From assembly GCA_002439755.1 (NCBI GenBank), contig DJPH01000060.1, positions 14,400 to 78,399 on the forward strand: a stretch of DNA of 64,000 nt. Reading direction: 5' to 3'. The position numbers and the translations under genes are program-made. Under the pieces are notes generated by a model, which did not search any database, was not told where the DNA came from, and saw only the letters and a program-made list of their open reading frames with translations. The DNA is from Prevotellaceae bacterium UBA6417 (GTDB taxonomy: Bacteria > Bacteroidota > Bacteroidia > Bacteroidales > Bacteroidaceae). This document shows positions 8,485 through 16,590 of the stretch, piece by piece; positions within the stretch are counted from its first letter, which is position 1, and each line of letters begins with the position of its first letter.

Positions 8485-8644
8485 GCTGCGATGTGTACAG
8501 ATTGAGGTTGCGATGTGTACATATCGCAGGTCACGATGTGGCTGATTGCAGGGTGTTTCATGTACATGAAACACCCTCTTCTCTGTACAGGAAACAACCT
8601 GTTTCCCCTATAGAAACACTCTGTTTCATGTACATGAAACACTC
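8485..8644. repeat. Intergenic tandem array 1: seven 22-23 nt units with palindromic TGTACA-type cores
   Basis: Seven adjacent units begin at 8485, 8507, 8530, 8553, 8576, 8599 and 8622. The first is 22 nt, the rest 23 nt, with no spacers. Units 1-2 have the core GATGTGTACA(G/T)AT, and unit 3 is a degenerate form. Units 4 and 7 contain the perfect 18-nt-type palindrome (T/G)TTTCATGTACATGAAAC. Unit 5 is CTGTACAGGAAAC, and unit 6 has arms GTTTC and GAAAC around CCCCTATA. This array therefore joins in one block the two motif types that dominate the other two TGTACA arrays in the window. It fills most of the 281-nt gap between two convergent genes. Confidence 0.85.
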
Positions 8645-8684
8645 AGTAGCCTCGGAGCTCGTTTTTTGCCATGTGCGGATATGC

Positions 8685-8720
8685 AAGGAGGGCTGAGCCA
8701 CAAACGGCTCAGCCCTCCTT
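8685..8720. terminator. Strong hairpin between convergent genes
   Basis: A perfect 15-bp inverted repeat (AAGGAGGGCTGAGCC, 6-nt loop, complement) lies 16 nt past the GH36 stop. It begins with AA and ends with TT on each strand but has no long T run. It probably ends the GH36 transcript and perhaps reads in both directions. Confidence 0.65.
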
Positions 8721-8736
8721 GTAGGAATGGCAGGGT

Positions 8737-10923
8737 TTATTGGGCAACGAGCTCCAGAGCCATGCTGGCCATGGGTCGGTTAATGACATCGCCCACCTTG
8801 AGACCTACGTATTTGAGGTACTTTCCGCTAACCACTTTGCCGTTCCATCGGCAGGGTTGCTTTTCTTTAAGCGGCGTAAGATCCTTGATGAGATAGTTTT
8901 TGTTTTCGTCCACTCCGGCGAGCTGCACTGCGGGAACCATTTCATTGAGCACGAAGTTGGGGCGGTAGGCAAAGAATACTGCCTTGCTCTTGTCGCTGTT
9001 GGCATACATCAGTGAGGTGACGGGACCACGGTCGAAAGGCGACACCAGACGATAGAGGTCACCATTCTGTACGATGGGGCGTATTTCCTTGTAGGCGGCA
9101 ATGGCTCGTTTGGCAAAGTCTTTCTCATCGTTTGTCATGTCTTTGGGCTGCAGTTCCATGCCGAGCCTTCCTGTCATGGCCACATCAAAGCGGAACTTGA
9201 GTGGCACTGTGCGGCCTGTCTGGTGGTTGGGGCTTGCACTGACATGGGCGGCCATGGCCTTTGCAGGATAGAAGTGTGAGTCGCCCCACTGTATGAACAG
9301 ACGCTGTATGGCATCGGTATCGTCGCTCGTCCAAAACTCATCGAAGTAGGGCAGCAGGCCATAGTTGACACGGCCTCCACCACTGGCGCAAGCCTGGATC
9401 ACCACGTCCTTGTGTTTGTCGCGTATCCTTTTGAGCACCTTTAGCAGTCCCATGTGGTAGCGGATGTTCAGCTCCTGCTGCTTCTTTGCCGGCAGATAGA
9501 GCGAATGATAATTCATGATGTCGGCATTGTTGTCCCACTTGATGTAGGCAATTTCCGGGTGCTTTGTAAGCAGGTTGTCAGTGATTCCGAATACGAAATC
9601 CTGCACATCGGGATTGGTGAGGTCAAGTACCACCTGTGTGCCTCCGCGGCCTTGCGACAAGGGACGATTCTTTTGTTGCAGTATCCAGTCAGGATGTTTC
9701 TCATAGAGTTCGCTTTTGGTGTTGGCCATTTCCGGCTCAATCCAGATGCCGAACTTGATGCCGTGCTTCTTGGCCGAGGCAATAAGGCCTTCGATTCCTT
9801 CGGGCAGCTTCTTCTTGTTGACTACCCAGTCGCCCAGACTTGTGTTGTCTACGTCGCGCGGATATTTATCACCGAACCATCCGTCGTCCATGACAAAGAG
9901 CTCGCCTCCCAGACTGGCAATGTCGCCCATCATCTGATCCATCACCGGTTGGTTTACTTTCATGTAGACACCTTCCCAGCTATTGAGCAGTATGTCGCGC
10001 AGCTTGTCACCATGCTGCAAGCCATATTTCAGGGCCCAACGATGGAAAGCGCGGCTCACACCCCCTTTGCCTTCGGTGCTGTAGGCTATGGCAAGCTCGG
10101 GTGTGGTCAGTATCTCCTTGGGCTCCAGGCTATAGGTGGCACCATCGTCATTGATGCCGGCCAAGAGGGTCAGGTCGTTATTGTGGGCATCGAGAATCAT
10201 CTTGAAGTTGCCGCTCCACAGCAGGTTGGCACCAATCGTACGGCCTTCGTTCTCCTTGGGAGCACCGTCGAGAGTGACCATGATGGAAGGGTTCACGTCA
10301 AAAGCATTGCGAAGCTGCATCTTGTTTGACAGCACAGTCTGGCCGTTGGGCACGGGGTGCTCGCTCAACATGCTCTCGGCTCCCCAGTTGCCGTGGAAGT
10401 GACTGGCATAGTTGTTGCCGCGGGGAATAGGCAGATAGGCCGAATAGTAGCGCAGCAGCTGAATGTCTTTCTTGCCCTGGTTCTCCATCTCCGTCCACGT
10501 CGAGAGAACATCTGTTCCGGCATAGGCCCTGAAGCATTGCCTCACAATAAAGGGATAAACCTTGTCTTTCAGTGTTATCACGAGCAGCTCACCCTTGGAG
10601 TCGGTCTTGCGCTGCACGTCTTCGACCACCATCTGGAGCGAGAGCGTACCATCGGGCATCTGCGTGAGGATGGGTTTTTCGCCAGTACTTCTGAGCCCGA
10701 AAAGGGGATAGGAGAAGGGGTTCATAGCCATGCCCGACTTGTCGATGGTCTGGAACTCGGCCTCATTGATCTTGGGTCCGAAATACCTGTAATGCGGTTC
10801 GCTGCCTTTGTTGGCAGTAATGACCAGCGAGGTGTTCTCGGAGGACAAGATGCAGTTGTCGGCCGCGACAGGCACGGCCAGTAGAGCCGAGGCCGCAGCC
10901 ATGATAAATAAGTAATTCTTCAT
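8737..10923 (-). CDS. Secreted GH36 alpha-galactosidase
   Basis: 728 residues with a signal peptide (MKNYLFIMAAASALLAVPVAA). It hydrolyses terminal alpha-galactosyl residues of raffinose-type or galactomannan side chains. The architecture is that of GH36: beta-supersandwich (about 20-330), TIM barrel with 'FVMDDGWFG', 'WIEPEMAN', 'VLDLTNPDVQDFVF', and a C-terminal beta domain. The nucleophile is Asp464 in 'YIKWDNNADI' (family pattern KWDxN), and the acid/base lies in 'WTSDDTD' at about 534-537. The 'CASGGGRVNYGLLPYFDEFW' segment is also typical. It follows ispG by 26 nt on the same strand, so it may be co-transcribed with purE-ispG, an odd pairing of housekeeping and catabolic genes. Confidence 0.93.
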   Translation of the reverse strand: MKNYLFIMAAASALLAVPVAADNCILSSENTSLVITANKGSEPHYRYFGPKINEAEFQTIDKSGMAMNPFSYPLFGLRSTGEKPILTQMPDGTLSLQMVVEDVQRKTDSKGELLVITLKDKVYPFIVRQCFRAYAGTDVLSTWTEMENQGKKDIQLLRYYSAYLPIPRGNNYASHFHGNWGAESMLSEHPVPNGQTVLSNKMQLRNAFDVNPSIMVTLDGAPKENEGRTIGANLLWSGNFKMILDAHNNDLTLLAGINDDGATYSLEPKEILTTPELAIAYSTEGKGGVSRAFHRWALKYGLQHGDKLRDILLNSWEGVYMKVNQPVMDQMMGDIASLGGELFVMDDGWFGDKYPRDVDNTSLGDWVVNKKKLPEGIEGLIASAKKHGIKFGIWIEPEMANTKSELYEKHPDWILQQKNRPLSQGRGGTQVVLDLTNPDVQDFVFGITDNLLTKHPEIAYIKWDNNADIMNYHSLYLPAKKQQELNIRYHMGLLKVLKRIRDKHKDVVIQACASGGGRVNYGLLPYFDEFWTSDDTDAIQRLFIQWGDSHFYPAKAMAAHVSASPNHQTGRTVPLKFRFDVAMTGRLGMELQPKDMTNDEKDFAKRAIAAYKEIRPIVQNGDLYRLVSPFDRGPVTSLMYANSDKSKAVFFAYRPNFVLNEMVPAVQLAGVDENKNYLIKDLTPLKEKQPCRWNGKVVSGKYLKYVGLKVGDVINRPMASMALELVAQ

Positions 10924-10949
10924 ATAATAATTGTTTGTGTAAATAATAG

Positions 10950-12821
10950 TCAGAGTTTCCCGTCGTCCCTGAGCAGTTGCAGCAATCTGCCAACGGCTTC
11001 AGCCTCGGGTATGTTTTTTTCGATGCATTCCTTTCCGCGGTAAAGACTGATTTTTCCCCGTGCCGCTCCCACATATCCGTAGTCGGCATCGGCCATCTCG
11101 CCCGGACCGTTGACAATGCAGCCCATGACGGCAATCTTCAGATTGTCGAGTCCCTTGGTGGCTTCCTTGATGCGTGCCACGGTTTCCTCCAGGTTGTAGA
11201 GCGTGCGTCCGCAACCGGGACAAGAGACATATTCGGGACGTGTGGTGCGCAATCCTGCGGCTTGCAGGATGGAAAATGCCGTCTGCTCGACAACAGACTG
11301 AGACATGGGCTTTTCGCCTTTCCGGGTTTCGTTGCTTAGATAAATGCCATCGCAAATCCTGTCGAAGAGCACTGCACCCATGTCGGCGGCACTTTCAATC
11401 TGGAAATCTTCCTTCTCCCTGTCGTTGTGTTCATACGACGAAAACACCACCACGGGATTGGTCAGCCCCTTGTTGGTCATCCTGTGAATCAGCGAGCGGT
11501 ATTCACCCACACGGTTCCTGTGCAGGCTCTGGGCTATGACCACCACTTCGGGATGCCGGCGAAGGCATTCCACGGCTTCGTCGTCCAGTGCATTGCAAGG
11601 CAGGAACAGAAATTTCAGCTCTGCCTTGTAGGCCGATATCTGTGAAAGCATGTGGCAGGAAAAGCATGGAAATGTGCCGGGTTCCTGCTTCCAGGCCGCG
11701 GCATCGACGATGCAGGGGCTTTGCAGCCGGCTGTAATGCCTGGGCAGACTGTCGCCGCAATAGATATAGTCGGGCAGGGGCTCCGTGGCATCTGTCCTGT
11801 CTTTGTATTCGGAAATGACAATCGGAGTGTGGTTGCCGCCGATGTTTCTCACGGCAGTCGTCACCCTCCGTCGGGGATTGAGGTAGTCGAAATCCTGCGA
11901 AATGCGGCCTCCGATGGGACGGCCTCCATCGCGCAACATCACGTAGTCGCGCAGCTTTCGTGCCACAGGAATCTCGTTTTCGGGCGGCTCGCTCAACGAC
12001 ACCCTGATGGTATCTCCAATGCCGTCCGAGAGCAGTGCACCTATGCCTACGGCACTTTTGATGCGGCCGTCCTCGCCATTGCCGGCCTCGGTCACGCCAA
12101 GGTGCAGTGGAAAGTGCATGCCTTCCTTGTCCATGGTAGCGACAAGCAGCCTTACGGAGCGAACCATCACAGCCGTATTGCTGGCTTTGATTGATATGAC
12201 AACATCCTGAAAGCCATGTTTCTTGCATATCCTCAGAAACTCCATGCAGCTTTCCACAATGCCTTCCGGTGTGTCGCCGTAGCGGCTCATGATGCGGTCT
12301 GACAACGAACCGTGGTTGACCCCGATGCGAATGGCCGTATGGTGGCTCCTGCAGATGTCAAGGAATGGCACCAGCCGTTCCTCTATCTTGCGAAGCTCGT
12401 CGGCATATTCGGCATCGGTATACTCCATGTGCTTGAAGGTGCGTGCGGCATCCACGTAGTTGCCGGGATTGATGCGCACCTTCTCGACAATCCTGGCTGC
12501 AATGTCGGCAACGTCGGGATTGAAATGAATGTCGGCAATGAGCGGAGCATAGCATCCTTGGGCATGAAGCTCATCCCTGATGTTTTTCAGGTTATAGGCT
12601 TCGCGGCTGCCTTGTGCTGTGAGCCTTACATATTGTCCTCCGGCATGCACGATGCGCCTGCATTGCTCCACACAGGCGGCAGTGTCGGTTGTTGCCGCAG
12701 TGGTCATGCTCTGCAGACGTATGGGATAGCTCCCGCCCATCGGCACCTTGCCAATCCGGACTACAGAGGAAAGACGCCGCCTGTAATTGAAGTAATACTG
12801 CTCGTTTATCCTGTCGGACAT
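10950..12821 (-). CDS. ispG: 4-hydroxy-3-methylbut-2-enyl diphosphate synthase (IspG/GcpE), long form
   Basis: 623 residues, far longer than the roughly 370 of the E. coli enzyme. This is the three-domain form with a large central insert known from Bacteroidota and plants. It reduces MEcPP to HMBPP, the penultimate step of the MEP isoprenoid pathway, in the cytosol using a [4Fe-4S] cluster. The N-terminal TIM barrel starts with 'RIGKVPMGGSYPIRLQSM'; the C-terminal cluster domain has 'SCPGCGRTLYNLEE' (CxxC) and 'MGCIVNGPGEMADADYGYVG', giving the three Cys ligands. The start at 12821 is 7 nt past the purE stop, so the two are co-transcribed, with the alpha-galactosidase gene close behind. Confidence 0.96.
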   Translation of the reverse strand: MSDRINEQYYFNYRRRLSSVVRIGKVPMGGSYPIRLQSMTTAATTDTAACVEQCRRIVHAGGQYVRLTAQGSREAYNLKNIRDELHAQGCYAPLIADIHFNPDVADIAARIVEKVRINPGNYVDAARTFKHMEYTDAEYADELRKIEERLVPFLDICRSHHTAIRIGVNHGSLSDRIMSRYGDTPEGIVESCMEFLRICKKHGFQDVVISIKASNTAVMVRSVRLLVATMDKEGMHFPLHLGVTEAGNGEDGRIKSAVGIGALLSDGIGDTIRVSLSEPPENEIPVARKLRDYVMLRDGGRPIGGRISQDFDYLNPRRRVTTAVRNIGGNHTPIVISEYKDRTDATEPLPDYIYCGDSLPRHYSRLQSPCIVDAAAWKQEPGTFPCFSCHMLSQISAYKAELKFLFLPCNALDDEAVECLRRHPEVVVIAQSLHRNRVGEYRSLIHRMTNKGLTNPVVVFSSYEHNDREKEDFQIESAADMGAVLFDRICDGIYLSNETRKGEKPMSQSVVEQTAFSILQAAGLRTTRPEYVSCPGCGRTLYNLEETVARIKEATKGLDNLKIAVMGCIVNGPGEMADADYGYVGAARGKISLYRGKECIEKNIPEAEAVGRLLQLLRDDGKL

Positions 12822-12828
12822 CGGTGTG

Positions 12829-13335
12829 TCAATTCGTCTTGTTCTTGTATTTCACGTCGGCCAAAGCCAAGTTGGCCTTTACAATCTTTTCTTTCAGACC
12901 CAGCTTGTAGGCCGACAGCTTCGCGGCCAGTGAGGCGTCGCTCAGTGCAAGCATCTCGACTGCGAGGATAGCTGCGTTTTGTGCTCCGTTCACACCAACG
13001 GTGGCAACGGGAATGCCCGGCGGCATCTGTATGATGGAAAGCATGGCATCCAGTCCGTCAAGCATGCCTTTGATGGGTATGCCGATAACAGGCAGTGTGG
13101 TGTTGGCCGCAATCACTCCCGGCAAAGCAGCCGCCATGCCGGCTCCGGCCAATATGACCTTGACTCCGCGACCTGCGGCCTCTTGTGAAAAAGTCTCTAC
13201 TTCTGATGGCGTGCGGTGGGCAGAAAGTGCATTCATTTCAAAGGGAACGTCCATGCTGTCCAGGAACGCGGCAGCCTTTTCCATGACCGGAAGGTCGCTC
13301 GTGCTGCCCATAATGATACTTACGATTGGTTTCAT
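12829..13335 (-). CDS. purE: N5-carboxyaminoimidazole ribonucleotide mutase
   Basis: 168 residues, standard for PurE class I. It moves the carboxyl group of N5-CAIR to C4 to give CAIR in purine synthesis. Clear family motifs: 'IIMGSTSDLPVMEKAAAFLD' (phosphate/substrate loop), 'ALSAHRTPSEV' with the catalytic His of the SAHR motif, 'ILAGAGMAAALPGV', and 'PVIGIPI'. It heads a three-gene run purE-ispG-alpha-galactosidase with 7-nt and 26-nt gaps. The GH16 gene upstream ends 35 nt before its start, so transcription from farther upstream is also possible. Confidence 0.96.
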   Translation of the reverse strand: MKPIVSIIMGSTSDLPVMEKAAAFLDSMDVPFEMNALSAHRTPSEVETFSQEAAGRGVKVILAGAGMAAALPGVIAANTTLPVIGIPIKGMLDGLDAMLSIIQMPPGIPVATVGVNGAQNAAILAVEMLALSDASLAAKLSAYKLGLKEKIVKANLALADVKYKNKTN

Positions 13336-13370
13336 CTTACGTTTTATATTATAACGGAAAATCGTTCGGT

Positions 13371-14159
13371 TTATTTCATTTTATAGTATCTTACATAGTC
13401 TATGACATACTTGTAAGGCAAATCTTTAGGGTCAACTCCGCCGACCCACTTGCCGCCAAGCTGCATATCGATGAGCAGATACATCGGGCGGTCAAACGGA
13501 AACTGGACGCTTCCAAGCTCGGGCCTTCGGTGATAGGTGCCCGTGTAGCGGTCATTGATGAAGAAACAGATGCTGTCTGCATAGAGCTCCACCCCATAGA
13601 TGTTGTAATCGTTCACCTTTATCGGACCCTTGAATCCGGATTGCGGCTTGTTCTTGTCTGCCGTATTATATAAGGTATAGGGCGAATGCACGGTTTGATA
13701 GGCAAAAGCATCTCCGTTGAGACGCTCCATGATGTCTATCTCACCTCCGTGGGGCCAGGCATCATATTGCGGCAGCAACCACGCTGCGGGCCAGGCACCT
13801 GTGGCATTGTCCATCTTGATGCGTATTTCAATTCGTCCACGATGAAACAGCTTCTTTTTGCTCGTGTAGACCCCACCTGTCAGGTAGCGTGCCGTATCGT
13901 TCGGCAGGAAATCGTTTACACGTCCCCATAAAATCAGTTTACCATGCTTTTGTTCGTAGCAGCGGTCGTTGCTTGTCATGTATTTATCCCAGTCAGACCT
14001 GCCGCGAGGTATGCGTGACCAATAAGGCGACAGCTTCTTTCCGCTGAATGTTTCTTCCCATACCAGCTCCCAATCTCCGTGCGGGGTATGTATGGTTTTT
14101 GTCCGGGCTTTCATGGCCAAAACAGCCAGACAGCATAATAAAATTCCTGTAAAACGCAT
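13371..14159 (-). CDS. GH16-family endo-beta-glucanase (secreted)
   Basis: 262 residues with a short hydrophobic N-terminus (MRFTGILLCCLAVLAMKA), so exported. It is a single-domain GH16 jelly-roll enzyme that cleaves internal beta-1,3 or mixed beta-1,3/1,4 glucan bonds, or a related polysaccharide. The catalytic motif is 'GEIDIME': nucleophile Glu140, assisting Asp142 and acid/base Glu145. The insertion-free EIDIxE spacing (five residues between Glu) fits the lichenase-type clan, whereas laminarinases usually have an extra Met (ExDxxE); the pattern alone does not decide the substrate. Other aromatic cleft residues include 'GAWPAAWLLPQYDAWPHGG'. It lies between purE and a PAP2-like gene on the same strand, 15 nt after the latter. 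Confidence 0.92.
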   Translation of the reverse strand: MRFTGILLCCLAVLAMKARTKTIHTPHGDWELVWEETFSGKKLSPYWSRIPRGRSDWDKYMTSNDRCYEQKHGKLILWGRVNDFLPNDTARYLTGGVYTSKKKLFHRGRIEIRIKMDNATGAWPAAWLLPQYDAWPHGGEIDIMERLNGDAFAYQTVHSPYTLYNTADKNKPQSGFKGPIKVNDYNIYGVELYADSICFFINDRYTGTYHRRPELGSVQFPFDRPMYLLIDMQLGGKWVGGVDPKDLPYKYVIDYVRYYKMK

Positions 14160-14174
14160 CTTTTCTATGTATAG

Positions 14175-14792
14175 TTATATGAGTAGAATACTTAAAAAAC
14201 CGCATACCAGTCCAATGAGCAAACCCAAGTTTACTTCGTGCAAGGCATGCTGGCGCAGGATGAGACGGCTTGTGCCCACGCATCCCGCAATCAGCAGGGT
14301 GAGGCAGAGCCACCACGTAGGGTCGAAGAGAAAGATGATGGAAAAGGCAAGCAGAGCTCCGACCATGGCACCTGCTGCAGCCGAATGGGTGCTGATGCGA
14401 ATCCAGTTGTTAATCAGTGCGCATATTATTTGCAGGATGAATGCACCTGCCAGAATGCTGATCATGATGTGCGGCATGTGCATACGTGACAGTATGTATA
14501 GGCAACATCCGTAGCATGCTATGAATATAAAGTAAGGTATGGTCCGCATTTCGCGCTTTGTCATCTGCCGGCGGTGCAGGCCGTTCAGCTTGCGAAAGGC
14601 ATAAATGGACAGGAGAGGCAGAACTACGGTAAATACATATACGATGGCCAGTATAAACAGCTTGTAGTTGAGCGGCAGCAGCTTCATATAGCTGAATATA
14701 AACAATATCAGGAACGCCAGCACCGGAAGATAGAATGGCGCGAACAGCATTGAAAACAATTTTGCCGTATATATAATGTATTTGTCTTTCAC
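14175..14792 (-). CDS. PAP2-like integral membrane phosphatase family protein
   Basis: 205 residues with about six hydrophobic segments. The C-terminal half holds a relaxed form of the PAP2 phosphatase motifs: 'RISTHSAAAGAMVG' (family PSGH-like motif with His) and 'GTSRLILRQHALHEVNLG' (family SRxxxxxHxxxD, with Glu in place of Asp). The first lysine-arginine motif may be 'HRRQMTKREMRT'. Such proteins dephosphorylate lipid phosphates in the membrane, but the deviations make the activity uncertain. Its ATG overlaps the rpoN stop by 4 nt (ATGA), so it is translated as part of the rpoN unit; a functional link to sigma-54 is not implied. Confidence 0.7.
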   Translation of the reverse strand: MKDKYIIYTAKLFSMLFAPFYLPVLAFLILFIFSYMKLLPLNYKLFILAIVYVFTVVLPLLSIYAFRKLNGLHRRQMTKREMRTIPYFIFIACYGCCLYILSRMHMPHIMISILAGAFILQIICALINNWIRISTHSAAAGAMVGALLAFSIIFLFDPTWWLCLTLLIAGCVGTSRLILRQHALHEVNLGLLIGLVCGFLSILLI

Positions 14793-16285
14793 CTTCTTAG
14801 TCGTGCTACCGGGATTCCCATTTGTTCTCTGTATTTGGCAATGGTGCGTCGAGCCACGGCAAAGCCTTTTTCTTTTAGCATGCGGGCCAGGGCATCGTCG
14901 CTCAGCGGTTCGGCCTTGTTCTCGGAGTCGATCAGATCCTTCAGCATGGTTTTTATCTTCATCTTGGAAAGCTCTTCACCACTTTGCGTCACGAATGTGT
15001 CGTTGAAAAAGAACTTGAGCGGATATATCCCGAAATCTGTCTGTACATATTTGCTGTTGCTTACGCGCGATATGGTGGAGATGTCCAACCCAGTCCGCTG
15101 AGCCACATCTTTCAATATCATGGGGCGCAGCATGGATTCGTCGCCATCTTCAAAGAAAGGCTCCTGCATGGACACTATGGCCTGCATCGTGCGCAGGAGG
15201 GTGTCCTGCCGTTGCCTGATGGCATTGATGAAGCTTTGGGCGGCATCCACCTTTTGTTTGGAATAGATGTAGGCATCTTTTTGTTCGCGACTAAGGTTTT
15301 TCTTGTTCTTGGAGTATTCATCGATTAGCTCGCGGAAAGAACGGCTCACACGTAGTTGTGGCACTTCTCCGTTGTTGAGCTTTATGCTGATGTTTCCATC
15401 GTCGTCTCGTGTAACGATGAAGTCGGGCACCACTTGCTGTGTGTTGACAGCGGTTGAATCGCTGAGGCCGCTGCCCGGTCTGGGATTCAGACGCGCTAAT
15501 TCGCCATAGATGTGCCTCAGCTCTTCTTCGCTTAGTCCGAAGCGTTCGGACAGACGTGCTATGCGCTTGTGTGTGAAATCGTCAAACGCTTTTTCCATTA
15601 TCTGAATTTCTATGCTTTTCCACTTGGAGTGGTAGTCTGCATTTTTCAGTTGCAGCAGGAGACACTCCTGCAAGGAGCGGGCAGCGATGCCGCAGGGCTC
15701 AAACTCCTGAAGTATATGTAGGCAGGTCTGCAGTTCCTCTTGTGTGGCATCGATGTTGTGATAAATGGCCAGCTCATCGCCGATGACATTCAAGTCCTTG
15801 CGCAGAAGTCCGTCGTTGTCGAGCGACCCGATAAGGTATTCTATGATTTGGCGTTGGCGTTCAGTAAGGTCATATTCACCCATTTGTGCTTTCAACGCAT
15901 CGTAAAATGAGTCTGAACTGCCTTGCTGGAAAGTCCGTTGCTCGTTGGCATCGTGCTGCTGCTCCAACAGGTATTCGGGTGTGTCGTCGTCAGAAGCATA
16001 GTCGGCCCGCTGGTCGGCCTGATATTGTTCGGACGAATCATACAGGCCTTCCTGCTCAAAGTCGTCAGCAGCATTGTCATCGCTTTCCACATGTTCGTCG
16101 TGCTGGCTTTCGTCATCTGAAGGCCTCTCTTCAAGTGCAGAATTCTCAAGCAACTCATTGCGTACGCGTCCTTCAAGGTCGCTCACTGGCAATTCGAGCA
16201 ATCTTACAGCAAGCAATTGTTGAGGAGCAAGCGCTTGCGTTTGCTTCTGAACCTGCATCTGATGTTGTGAAAGTTCTTGTGCCAT
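14789..16285 (-). CDS. rpoN: RNA polymerase sigma-54 factor
   Basis: 498 residues, near the usual length. Region I is a Gln/Leu-rich N-terminus ('LSQHQMQVQKQTQALAPQQLLAVRLLELP') that contacts activators. An acidic stretch follows at about 50-110, then the core-binding domain and the C-terminal DNA-binding part with a helix-turn-helix. The RpoN box is plain: 'ARRTIAKYREQMGIP' matches the signature ARRTVAKYRE near the C-terminus. It directs transcription from -24/-12 promoters that need AAA+ activators, which are not in this window. It is the first gene of a unit with the PAP2-like gene (4-nt overlap). A good promoter lies upstream. Confidence 0.96.
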   Translation of the reverse strand: MAQELSQHQMQVQKQTQALAPQQLLAVRLLELPVSDLEGRVRNELLENSALEERPSDDESQHDEHVESDDNAADDFEQEGLYDSSEQYQADQRADYASDDDTPEYLLEQQHDANEQRTFQQGSSDSFYDALKAQMGEYDLTERQRQIIEYLIGSLDNDGLLRKDLNVIGDELAIYHNIDATQEELQTCLHILQEFEPCGIAARSLQECLLLQLKNADYHSKWKSIEIQIMEKAFDDFTHKRIARLSERFGLSEEELRHIYGELARLNPRPGSGLSDSTAVNTQQVVPDFIVTRDDDGNISIKLNNGEVPQLRVSRSFRELIDEYSKNKKNLSREQKDAYIYSKQKVDAAQSFINAIRQRQDTLLRTMQAIVSMQEPFFEDGDESMLRPMILKDVAQRTGLDISTISRVSNSKYVQTDFGIYPLKFFFNDTFVTQSGEELSKMKIKTMLKDLIDSENKAEPLSDDALARMLKEKGFAVARRTIAKYREQMGIPVARLRR

Positions 16286-16315
16286 CTGATATCAGTCTCT
16301 TAATCGTTTAAAGTT

Positions 16316-16349
16316 CAAAAGTACGAAATAAAGTCGGATTTGCTCTAAA
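16316..16349 (-). promoter_or_regulatory. Putative rpoN promoter
   Basis: On the minus strand TACTTTTG (16323 to 16316) is a perfect TAnnTTTG -7 box, with TTTA (16349 to 16346) about 22 nt upstream as a weak -33. The rpoN ATG is at 16285. Confidence 0.45.
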
Positions 16350-16424
16350 GCCGACACATATTTTTACTTTCAACAGGCGTTGTCTCTTTGCTTTGCGGGC
16401 AAGAAAACCGCTATCGGCCATTTC

Positions 16425-16515
16425 TTATGGCTTGAAAATAGGAATCCGTGCCTTGAAAATCATGACAGGAAAGCATTAAAAATGATGCCCCGGCTTAAAA
16501 ATACATGCACTTCAA
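16425..16515. repeat. Possible degenerate 20-22 nt repeat in a divergent intergenic region
   Basis: The 305-nt gap between rpoN and the esterase gene holds four similar blocks: GGCTTGAAAATA, GCCTTGAAAATCATG, GCATTAAAAATGATG and GGCTTAAAAATACATG. Their A tracts begin near 16435, 16456, 16478 and 16497, so the spacing is 19-22 nt. Conservation is loose. It could be a regulator array acting on the divergent promoters or a decayed form of the other intergenic arrays. Apart from promoters, nothing else is seen in this gap. Confidence 0.35.
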
Positions 16516-16539
16516 AACAAACCAAATAGGTTTTTTTGT

Positions 16540-16547
16540 TACTTTTG
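16540..16547 (+). promoter_or_regulatory. Putative -7 box for the esterase gene
   Basis: TACTTTTG matches TAnnTTTG exactly, 43 nt upstream of the ATG at 16591. The -33 position has no clear TTTG. Confidence 0.4.
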
Positions 16548-16590
16548 CGTATCAGACAATGACGCAATTAAGAAATACACAGATAATAAG

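Noticed and set aside
8485..8644. CRISPR array
   Set aside because: Units are contiguous with no unique spacers, unit length is only 22-23 nt, sequence within units drifts, and there are no cas genes in the window. The same holds for the other three arrays.
8388..8696. Short open frames on both strands over array 1
   Set aside because: They consist of translated repeat units and overlap the DUF3298 gene end in antisense.
9454..10329. 291-codon open frame on the plus strand inside the GH36 gene
   Set aside because: Antisense shadow of a gene with intact GH36 catalytic motifs; no recognisable product.
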